NCBI GenBank assembly: GCA_910589265.1
Contig: CAJUTQ010000039.1
Coordinates: 29,866 to 93,865 of the forward strand
Length of the DNA stretch: 64,000 nt
Direction: 5' to 3'
From: an uncultured Lachnospiraceae bacterium
GTDB lineage: Bacteria; Bacillota; Clostridia; Lachnospirales; Lachnospiraceae
The notes beneath the pieces are model-generated. The model was not told the origin of the DNA. It made no database searches and saw only the letters and a list, made by a program, of their open reading frames with translations. The position numbers and the translations under genes were made by a program. Positions 8,532-16,200 of this stretch are shown piece by piece; positions within the stretch are counted from its first letter, which is position 1; every line of letters starts with the position of its first letter.

Positions 8532-8560
8532 TTTACAGAAGGGAAAAGATCCGATATGAT
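8532..8560 (+). promoter_or_regulatory. Promoter of the SDR gene
   Basis: TTTACA (8532-8537), a 17-bp spacer and TATGAT (8555-8560). The leader that follows holds a perfect 8-bp inverted repeat (8584-8591 with 8619-8626) just ahead of the ribosome binding site. Confidence 0.55.
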
Positions 8561-8641
8561 GATAAAAAATCAGAGTTTGGGTTTGCACTGCATCCGCAGA
8601 CTTTGTCATAGATAAAAAGCAGTGCAGAAATGAGGTAAAGA

Positions 8642-9385
8642 ATGTTAAAAGGTAAAGTAGCAGTTGTGACAGGTGGCACAAGAGGAATCGGTTATGCAAT
8701 CGTAAAAAAATTTCTGGAAAACGGGGCTTGCGTAGCTCTTTTAGGTTCTAGAAAGGAAACAGTGGATCAGGCTTTACAAAAGATAAAGGAAGAACAAAAG
8801 AATCCAAAAGTCATGGGTATGTGGCCAGAAATCAGTGATCCAAAGGAAGTGAAGGAAGCTTTTCAAAAGGTCAAAGAGGAATGGGGAAGTTTGGATATTT
8901 TAGTGAACAATGCAGGGATTTCTGCCAGAGATTCTTTGTACGACTATGAACCAGAAGCATTCCAGAAAATTATGAACTTAAATGTAAATGCAGTCTTTGT
9001 ATGTTCCCAGGCAGGGGCAAAAATTATGAAAGAGCAGGGAGGAGGTGTCATTTTAAATACAAGCTCCATGGTAAGTTTGTATGGACAGCCTTCAGGGAGC
9101 GGGTATCCTACATCAAAGTTTGCAGTGAATGGTTTAACAAAGTCTCTGGCAAGGGAGTTGGGAAAGGATAATATCCGAGTCAATGCAGTAGCTCCAGGGG
9201 TGACAAGGACAGACATGGTCGCAGTTCTTCCAGAAGAACTGATAAAACCTATTATTAACGCTATTCCTTTAGGAAGAGTGGGAGAGCCAGAAGATGTAGC
9301 CAACGCCTTTTTATTTCTTGCAAGTGACATGGCCAGCTATATCACCGGAGAAATTTTATCTGTAGACGGAGCTGCTATGACGTAA
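8642..9385 (+). CDS. Short-chain dehydrogenase/reductase (FabG-like)
   Basis: A 247-residue classical SDR, normal length for the family. The cofactor motif TGGTRGIG is at residues 11-18, NNAG near 88, the catalytic serine in NTSSMVS near 140, and YPTSK (Tyr and Lys of the tetrad) near 157. The C-terminal end GEILSVDGAAMT is typical. It would oxidise or reduce a carbonyl/hydroxyl substrate with NAD(P). The overall look is compatible with 3-oxoacyl-ACP reductase or with hydroxysteroid dehydrogenases such as BaiA; it stands outside a fatty-acid cluster, so I do not assign fabG. It has its own promoter and is followed 27 bp later by the glycosylase gene. Confidence 0.85.
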   Translation: MLKGKVAVVTGGTRGIGYAIVKKFLENGACVALLGSRKETVDQALQKIKEEQKNPKVMGMWPEISDPKEVKEAFQKVKEEWGSLDILVNNAGISARDSLYDYEPEAFQKIMNLNVNAVFVCSQAGAKIMKEQGGGVILNTSSMVSLYGQPSGSGYPTSKFAVNGLTKSLARELGKDNIRVNAVAPGVTRTDMVAVLPEELIKPIINAIPLGRVGEPEDVANAFLFLASDMASYITGEILSVDGAAMT

Positions 9386-9412
9386 GAGAAAGAAAAAACA
9401 GGGAGAACAATA

Positions 9413-10240
9413 ATGATAAAGCGGGAGAGAAAAGATTTTGACCTCCATCAAATTAGTGACAGCGGTCAGTGCTTTCGAATGAGGCAGATTGGTGAGAATG
9501 CATATAGCTTGATTGCCTATGGAAATTATTTGGAAGTAAGCCAGACAGAGAAGGAAGTTCATTTTTCTTGCAGCCAGGAGGAATTTGAAGAGATTTGGAA
9601 GTCCTACTTTGACTGGGATGAAGATTATAAATATATTAAGGATTCTGTAGATAAGAAAGACGCTTATATGCAACAAGCAGTGCGCTGGGGAGAGGGAATC
9701 CGCATTTTGCGTCAGGAGTTGTGGGAAACACTTGTTACCTTTCTTATTTCCCAGTGTAACAATATCCCCCGTATTAAAAAATGTGTGGAGTCCTTATGCA
9801 CTTTTTTTGGGGAGAAAAAGACGAATTTTAGGGAAGAATCCTATTTTGCTTTTCCTACTCCAAGGAATATTGCTTCCCTCAAAGATGGAGATTTGGATCC
9901 ATGCCGGCTAGGATACAGAAAAAAGTATATTTTAGAAAGCGCCAAGCACTGGATAGAGGAAGAGATGGAAAGACAGATTTTGGAGGCAGATTATGAAATA
10001 GCAAGGAAACTCCTCATGAAACTGCCAGGAGTGGGGATAAAAGTGGCAGACTGCGTTTGTCTATTTGCCCTCCACCACATACAGGCTTTTCCAATAGATA
10101 CCCATATAAAAGAAATATTAAAGGTGCATTATCCAGAAGGCTTTCCTTTTGAAAAATATAAAGGATACGCAGGCATTTTACAACAATATGCCTTTTTCTA
10201 CGATTTAAAAAAGCATAAATTAATTGAAAACCGAATTTAG
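9413..10240 (+). CDS. 8-oxoguanine DNA glycosylase/AP lyase (OGG1 family)
   Basis: A 275-residue repair enzyme with the N-terminal OGG domain (FDLHQISDSGQCFR, like the 'F.L..tL..GQ.FrW' opening) and an HhH-GPD domain. The hairpin reads KLPGVGIKVADCV, whose lysine is the Schiff-base nucleophile (OGG1 Lys249), and the catalytic aspartate is in FPIDTHI about 20 residues later (OGG1 Asp268). LISQCNNIPRIKKCVESLC is the family's 'ISQ.N.i..I' signature. It excises oxidised guanine opposite cytosine and nicks the backbone. Bacterial OGG1 members are common in Clostridia. It probably shares the SDR promoter. Confidence 0.92.
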   Translation: MIKRERKDFDLHQISDSGQCFRMRQIGENAYSLIAYGNYLEVSQTEKEVHFSCSQEEFEEIWKSYFDWDEDYKYIKDSVDKKDAYMQQAVRWGEGIRILRQELWETLVTFLISQCNNIPRIKKCVESLCTFFGEKKTNFREESYFAFPTPRNIASLKDGDLDPCRLGYRKKYILESAKHWIEEEMERQILEADYEIARKLLMKLPGVGIKVADCVCLFALHHIQAFPIDTHIKEILKVHYPEGFPFEKYKGYAGILQQYAFFYDLKKHKLIENRI

Positions 10241-10290
10241 AAAAAGAGCGCAATGGATAATGTATGGAATCATACATCTTTCCAATGCGC
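10241..10290 (-). terminator. Minus-strand terminator for the unknown gene pair
   Basis: A long hairpin (outer arms 10248-10257/10281-10290, inner perfect arms 10260-10266/10271-10277) is followed, reading the minus strand, by a T-run complementary to the A's at 10241-10245. Confidence 0.7.
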
Positions 10291-10316
10291 CCATAGAAAT
10301 ATAAAGGAGCTTCCTT

Positions 10317-10586
10317 CTATTTTGGAAGCATATTCATAAGCATGTTCAGCCTCTTTAGTTCTTCGGGACTGCTGTGTTCTTTTAGTACATCTACAATGAT
10401 TTTCATTTCTTCAGAAGTAAAGGTTATCCCAGCCTGCTGTACTTTAGAAGCCATAGCCAGCATGTAGGGAAGCATCTCATTGGAGTTTAATTTCTGGGAA
10501 TCAAACACAAGATTTTGAAGAAATTCCAGCTTCTCTTGGTCAATATGAGCCAAGGCAGGGTCCTGGTACCATGGAATTTTTTCCAT
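10317..10586 (-). CDS. Hypothetical small helical protein
   Basis: An 89-residue, probably all-helical protein with no recognised domain, cysteine motif or membrane segment. It contains a DPALAHIDQEKLEFLQ stretch and a C-terminal half rich in Leu/Met (ERLNMLMNMLPK-like end). AAGGAGGAG sits 4 bases before the ATG. It follows a longer unknown gene by 14 bp, so the two are translated from one transcript and probably function together. No function is proposed. Confidence 0.75.
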   Translation of the reverse strand: MEKIPWYQDPALAHIDQEKLEFLQNLVFDSQKLNSNEMLPYMLAMASKVQQAGITFTSEEMKIIVDVLKEHSSPEELKRLNMLMNMLPK

Positions 10587-10600
10587 AAGCTCCTCCTTTC

Positions 10601-11293
10601 TTAAGGTTCTATTTCTTTTTCATCCTCTGCTTCTTTCGAAACAGGGGAAAGAGGGCTGTTTAAGAAACGTTCATACATTTCTTTTTGTTCAGGAGACATC
10701 ATATTTTTTAAAAAATCCACATTGGGGCCCGAGGACTCCTTTTTATCATTTTCTCCATATTCCTTCTGGGATACGGTTTCTTCTTGGGATTCCTCCCCTC
10801 CTTCACTTGCCCAGGCAGCTTTTATATCCTTGCCTCCACCTTGAAAGAGGGAGGAAAAATCAGGATTACCTGAAAGAGACTGGAAGAGAGAAGAAAAATC
10901 TCCAGGGTTATCACTATTTGTAAAGGCAGATAAATCCATATTTTGAAAAAGGCTTTGATATTTTTCATACATTTGAAAAGCCTGAAACATCTGAAACATT
11001 TGTTCAAATTTCTTTTTCTCTTCCTCGCCACAATACTCTTTCATTTCATGGAACATTTGAAGAAATGGCAGTTCCGAAGAAGAACCTTCCTTTTGGGAAG
11101 GGGAAGAAAGAAAGGGAAAGGAATGAGATTTGAAATAGGAAATGGTATACTGTAATTCTAAAAATTTTATATAAATAGCCAAATATTTTTGAAAAGGGGC
11201 ATCCACGTAAGGGAGAGCCGTCTTTAATATTTGTATGCGGTTGGTAGTCAGTATTTTATCAAAATATCCGGCAGACGTCATTTTTTTTTCCAT
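10601..11293 (-). CDS. Hypothetical protein with charged, Ser/Glu-rich tail
   Basis: 230 residues, not recognised. The N-terminal 60 residues are well structured (KILTTNRIQILKTALPYV, then FQKYLAIYIKFLELQYTI), while the rest is low complexity: FQ/MF-rich around 100-150 and Ser/Glu-rich to the end, with MMSPEQKEMYERFLNSP near the C-terminus. No signal peptide or membrane span. The first gene of a two-gene minus-strand unit with the 89-residue protein; AAGGGA precedes the ATG at 11293. Confidence 0.7.
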   Translation of the reverse strand: MEKKMTSAGYFDKILTTNRIQILKTALPYVDAPFQKYLAIYIKFLELQYTISYFKSHSFPFLSSPSQKEGSSSELPFLQMFHEMKEYCGEEEKKKFEQMFQMFQAFQMYEKYQSLFQNMDLSAFTNSDNPGDFSSLFQSLSGNPDFSSLFQGGGKDIKAAWASEGGEESQEETVSQKEYGENDKKESSGPNVDFLKNMMSPEQKEMYERFLNSPLSPVSKEAEDEKEIEP

Positions 11294-11431
11294 AGTCCAT
11301 TCCCTTTTCTTAATTATAGTATTCTATGAAATAAGAAAGGTGAATATGATAGGCAGGAAGGAAGAGGGGAGCAATTTATGTATCTTGGATCATATCATAA
11401 GTATTATGACAAATAGAAAAGGAGTCAACCT

Positions 11432-11605
11432 ATGCGTGGAGAACAAAAAAGAGACCAAGAAGGAATTGCTCACAAATATGACAGAGAACCAATGCGCAAT
11501 GTTTTTATTGGATCGGATACCATTTATGAAATAGATGATTCTTGCATGTTAAAAAAATTAAAGGAAAAAGAAAAAAGGGTACGGGGATTTTTAGATTATA
11601 TATAA
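11432..11605 (+). CDS. Small hypothetical protein, 57 residues
   Basis: A short frame starting MRGEQKRDQEGIAHKYDREP with AAAAGGAG (11417-11424) 7 bases before the ATG. The protein is strongly charged, with a middle FIGSDTIYEIDDSCML and a Lys/Arg-rich tail ending in GFLDYI. No domain is recognised. A longer overlapping frame (11235-11534) begins inside the neighbouring gene and has no ribosome binding site. Good translation signals and a sensible composition support a real gene. Confidence 0.6.
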   Translation: MRGEQKRDQEGIAHKYDREPMRNVFIGSDTIYEIDDSCMLKKLKEKEKRVRGFLDYI

Positions 11606-11635
11606 AAAGATGTAAGCTTTCAATAAGAATGAAAA

Positions 11636-11657
11636 GGCGGGTATAAAAATACCCGCC
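11636..11657 (-). terminator. Minus-strand terminator of the Gly/Cys-rich gene
   Basis: A perfect 9-bp GC-rich inverted repeat with a 4-base loop; on the minus strand it is followed by TTTTC. It lies 11 bp past that gene's stop. Confidence 0.7.
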
Positions 11658-11667
11658 AAAAAAGAGA

Positions 11668-11901
11668 TTAGAAGAATGAACCGCCTCCGCAGAAACAGGA
11701 GAGCAGTATTAAAATCAAGAAAATATCACAGCAGCCGTCACCGCCAAAGCCAAAGCCATTTCCGCATCCGTTTCCACAGCCATTTCCACTATTTCCGTTT
11801 CCACAGCAGCATAGTAAAATCAGGATCCAAATCCAAGAAGATGATCCATTCTGGCAATCGTTCCTCGTTCCACCACAGTGTGTAGCACTTAAATCGCTCA
11901 T
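11668..11901 (-). CDS. Gly/Cys-rich hydrophobic mini-protein (annotated in relatives as chorion class high-cysteine HCB protein 13-like)
   Basis: 77 residues with a striking composition. Two hydrophobic segments (WIWILILLCCC at about 23-33 and CDIFLILILLSCFC near the end) flank a Gly/Asn/Cys repeat region (GNGCGNGCGNGFGFGGDG). There are ten or more cysteines and no signal peptide. Similar tiny proteins in Lachnospiraceae carry the 'chorion class high-cysteine' label by composition only; function is unknown. GGAGG precedes the ATG, and a promoter (ATGACA, 17 bp, TATAGC) lies at 11958-11930 on the minus strand, so it is expressed alone. Confidence 0.7.
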   Translation of the reverse strand: MSDLSATHCGGTRNDCQNGSSSWIWILILLCCCGNGNSGNGCGNGCGNGFGFGGDGCCDIFLILILLSCFCGGGSFF

Positions 11902-11929
11902 GTAAATTCCTCCATATAATTAATTTTAT

Positions 11930-11958
11930 GCTATATCTTATGTTGCCAGGCTTGTCAT
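11930..11958 (-). promoter_or_regulatory. Promoter of the Gly/Cys-rich gene
   Basis: Minus-strand ATGACA (11958-11953), a 17-bp spacer and TATAGC (11935-11930), about 30 bp upstream of the start codon. Confidence 0.5.
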
Positions 11959-12024
11959 TGTTTCTTAGATTTTAAAAGAAAATAAAAAAATTTGAAATTA
12001 TTTGTCCAATATATAGGAAAGGGC

Positions 12025-12052
12025 TTGAAAAAATCTCTAGATATAGTACAAT
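12025..12052 (+). promoter_or_regulatory. Promoter of the sortase / surface protein unit
   Basis: TTGAAA (12025-12030), a 16-bp spacer and TACAAT (12047-12052), 67 bp upstream of the sortase ATG. Confidence 0.5.
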
Positions 12053-12119
12053 AAAATAGAACATATATTTCTAATAGTAAAATTAGTAAAAGGAAAGAAA
12101 GGAAAAAAGGGGACACTTT

Positions 12120-13187
12120 ATGGCAGGAAGATGGACAATAGGAAATTATGAATTCCCAACGGCGACAGCTTTCAATGCTGCCAAAAGAGACTTAAACGTT
12201 ATAGAAGGCATTCGAAAGAAGTTTGATTTAAGCCAGTTGAGCGTCCTATTGAAAATACAAGGAGCTATAGAAAATAAATCCATTGTTTTTCACTCAAAAA
12301 TTGGCGAAGATTTTACAAAAGAAATAAAAGACAGCATACAAAATATAAAGGGAGGGCCGTCCCGGGGGAAATTTTCTGGTGAAAAAAAGAAAAATATAAA
12401 AAAGGAGAACAAGCTGAGGCATAACATTGTCATGGGCATCAGCACGACGGTTGCTGTGGGCTGTCTTGGATATTTTGCCTTCTATTGTTTTATGGCAGGG
12501 AGAACACAAAGCAAGGTGGAAAACCTGGCATCCCTTATTAAGGAGGAGGCAGAGGAAGAGAAAGTAACCCAAGTAATTCCCAGTAAGAAAGAGCCAGGGG
12601 AAAAGCCGGAAATTTTGGAAAAATATAAAAGTTTATATTTGCGCAATAAAAATCTAATTGGATGGCTAAAAATTGCCGATACAAAAATAGATTATCCCGT
12701 TATGCAGTCCAACAATGGAGAGTATTACCTGGACCATAATTTTAATCAGGAGTATGATAAAAACGGCACCCTGTTTGTTGATAATGATTGCGATGTCTTA
12801 AGACCTAGTGACAACATTATCATATACGGCCATAATATGAAATCAGGGGAGATGTTTGGTTCTCTGGAAAAGTATAAGAATGAGAGCTATTATCAGGAAC
12901 ATCCCAGGATTGAATTTGACACGATATATGAAACAGGGACTTATGAAGTGATGTTTGCTTTTTTGTCCAGGGTATTTTATGAAGGGGAAATAACATTTAA
13001 ATACTATCAATTTATTAACGCCTCCTCGGATCAGGAGTTTTCCTCCGCAATAGAGGCGATGAAAGAATTATCCCTGTATGATACAGGAGTTACGGCAAAC
13101 TATGGAGACCAGCTTTTGACACTGTCTACATGTGATTATACGGAAGATGACGGACGTTTTGTCGTAGTGGCAAAGAAAATTTCTTAA
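12120..13187 (+). CDS. Class B sortase with an N-terminal cytoplasmic domain
   Basis: A 355-residue transpeptidase that attaches surface proteins to peptidoglycan. The extracellular catalytic domain holds His near 238 (IIYGHNM), Cys near 338 (TLSTCDY) and Arg near 346 (DGRFVVV), with the class B features KIDYPVMQSNNGEYYLDHNF and GTLFVDNDCD. A single membrane span lies at about 100-125. Unusually, some 95 residues precede it, starting MAGRWTIGNYEFPTATAFNA and running through a DLSQLSVLLKIQGAIENKS segment to a Lys-rich stretch; a cytosolic domain of this size is not needed for catalysis. The next gene, 35 bp on, encodes a protein with a matching sorting signal. Confidence 0.92.
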   Translation: MAGRWTIGNYEFPTATAFNAAKRDLNVIEGIRKKFDLSQLSVLLKIQGAIENKSIVFHSKIGEDFTKEIKDSIQNIKGGPSRGKFSGEKKKNIKKENKLRHNIVMGISTTVAVGCLGYFAFYCFMAGRTQSKVENLASLIKEEAEEEKVTQVIPSKKEPGEKPEILEKYKSLYLRNKNLIGWLKIADTKIDYPVMQSNNGEYYLDHNFNQEYDKNGTLFVDNDCDVLRPSDNIIIYGHNMKSGEMFGSLEKYKNESYYQEHPRIEFDTIYETGTYEVMFAFLSRVFYEGEITFKYYQFINASSDQEFSSAIEAMKELSLYDTGVTANYGDQLLTLSTCDYTEDDGRFVVVAKKIS

Positions 13188-13222
13188 GAAAAAGATATGG
13201 TAAGTTAGAGGAGAGGATCAAA

Positions 13223-16200
13223 ATGGCAAAAAAGAAAGGGAAAAAGAGGAGACTGACATTAAAGCGAAGCATTCGAAAAACATTAGCTGCGATTTTAATG
13301 ATCACGGCCTTGATTGTAGGGGCGATTCCCACCCAGTATTTACAGGCAGGGAGCGTTCAGCTGCGGTGCCCTGACTGCCATACGGCAAGTGAGGAGGGAG
13401 CCTTTGGCAGGGCCACCCATTATATTTGTGACACCTGTGGAGGCTCGTACAGCCAGATTAATCCCCAGATCGATCCAGTGACAGGGGAAGAGTACATAAC
13501 ATGTGATTGTATAGACACAACGGTTTCGGCCCAAGATATTGGCCAGCCTTTGAAACATGTGAAAAAGGGAGAGCATTATGAAGGAATGCGGGAAGAAATT
13601 CACTATGTTTGTCCCAACTGTGGAGGCACAGAGATTACAGAGGAGAACCGGGGAGACTATGAAGTAAGCGAGGAAGAGATTCAGGCAAATTGTGAACACT
13701 TAAATCGGGAGCTTTTGAATGGAAAGATTGTGTGTAAAGACTGTGGAGAGGAAGTAACCGATCCAGACGCTACCTTTCTTTGCATGTATTGTACAGCTGA
13801 AAACCGTTTAGGAGACTGTGCAAACTATGGAGATGGGCTTCTTCATTGTATGCAATGTGGGAAAGCACAGGTTTTGGAAGAGGAAGAAGAGGAGAGCCAA
13901 GAACAAGATTCATCTTCTTCTAGAACGAAGGCTAGAAGAGCAGTAGCGCCAAGGGCGTCGGTAAGTTCCAATGACTGGACTTATGATCCGACGAAATTGT
14001 GTAAAGAAGGGTATTATGTTGAGAATGGGATTATTATGAAAGTGGCTACACTGGGTGAGTATAGAAATGCACAAATTCCAGATCCAGCGAATCCTGGGAG
14101 CTTTTTAGACAGACCTTCTATTATAGAAATCAATGCAACAGCTACGTATGTAGATGGGACTATGACAGCTCCCATTAAAGAAGTGGCAGATGGGGCATTT
14201 AAAAGTGCTTCTCAAGATACAACAGACACATCTATTACAGGACTTATAATAAACACAGATATGGATTATATCGGAAAAGAGGCATTTCGTAATCAGAGTT
14301 TATTGCGAAATGTTACAATTAAAACTGGTACAATAGGAGCTATAGAAAACTTTGCATTTGCAGATTGCAGACTTCTTTCAAATTTTCATGTAGATGTGGA
14401 TGGAAGCATTACACTTTTACAGAAAAACACATTTTTTGGGACTAATCTTAAGGAGCTTCGAATTTCAGGCAGTATTAAAGAGGTAGAGTCCTATGTAATG
14501 GGAGAGAGTTTGGATGATGATAACAAAATAACGTTGGAAATCTTGAGGGTTGATCATCAGGGAGTGGATGGAGCTACGGAGAATGGCAGTTTAGAGGTTA
14601 TTCAGGATAATGCTTTTAGAGGTTGTAAGGAATTATCTACTCTTGTTTTAAATGGAACAAAGAAAATAGGAATTTCTGCTTTTGAAAATTGCCAGAAAAT
14701 AAAAGAAGTTGTTTTTCCGGTTTCCTTAGAAAATATTGAAGATTCAGCTTTTAAGTATTGTTCAGCTTTAGAAAGTGTACGTATACCAGCTGCAGTGAAC
14801 AAGTTAGGAAAGGATGCCTTTTTTAATAATGCACAGTTAAAAACAGTAACCATTGAGCAAAACTCTAATTTAGTTTCTATTGGAGCATCTGCTTTTAGAG
14901 GATGCACAAGATTAACAGATTTTACTTTTGGTGGAGATATGCAGCCTAGCACTGAATTGACAATAGGAGACGGTGCCTTTGCAGAATGTGGATCTTTAGA
15001 AAGGATTGGACAATTGGCAAGCAGCGCTTCTCAGATGAATATTCATCCTAATTTCAAGAAAATAGTGGATGCTGATCCTAATAATTTTTATTTACTTCCT
15101 CAAAATGTAAAAGCCTTAGGTGCTGCTAATGGGATAGGTGTGTTTTCTAATTGCATCAGCTTAAGACGGATTGGATTTATGGATAACCAGACAAGTGGCG
15201 GCTGGGAACTAGAAATTCCTAAGGAAACTTTTTCAGGCTGTAAAATATATAATTTCATTATTTTAGATAGAGATACAGTGATACCAGATGACTTATTTTT
15301 GAAAAACGGAGATGAAAAGAAACAAAATGTTTTAGATAATTTTTATGTAACAGGATATAAGTTTTGGAGCGCCGGTTCAGCAACAGGAAGAAAAACAACA
15401 ACTTATGAATATGTTATGAAAAGTGTTGATTATAATACTGTAGATGGAACGGGATTCCCTATACAGTGTTTAGATAAAGGGCCTTCAGATCCTTGGGATC
15501 CTTGGTACGAATGCAGCATACCCGGAGGAATGATTTCTGTTGACAATGATACAGGAATGGTGAATGGTTTTGTAAGCAGTGGCACAGAGACAAATCCTGT
15601 TGATGTTGTAATTCCATCCAGAGTGGGAGATGTTGCTGTAAAAGGTATTGCAGTACAAAATGAAGATCGTCCTAAAGAACCAATTTTTAAAGATGTGGAC
15701 ACCGTTCGATCCATAACGATCCCCGATACAGAAGGATTCAAAATTGAAGAGCGAGCTTTGGCTAATTGTGGAAGGCTTGAAAAGGTTATTTTTGTAGATC
15801 CTTCCAAGGTGATTGAAATTGGAGAAAATGCATTTTTTAATTCAGGACATTTAAATGCCAATGGAAGAGTGCCTAAATTAGGTGAGGTTGACACAGGATA
15901 TTGCATGTTAGAAGGGCCATTAATTTTGGATTCTCTACCTTTTAGTGGTGCGATGGATGGGAGTTTTAATGTTTTTAATGACAATGGAGTGCCAATTCCT
16001 ATTATTTACAAAACTCCTTTCCCAGCAGAATTATACATTCAAAATATTAGCGATAAAAATACATTAATTGACTATAAACCAAAAGCTTTGTACAACGATC
16101 CCGCAAATCCGGATATAAACCGTCCCAGTTTGTCTGACCAGAGCGAAATTGCCGCCTACGACTCAGCAGCCATAAACTTGACGATTCCAGAAGGTGTGGA

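Noticed and set aside
11235..11534. 99-codon plus-strand frame
   Set aside because: It begins inside the minus-strand 230-residue gene, lacks a ribosome binding site, and overlaps the better-supported 57-residue gene in another phase.
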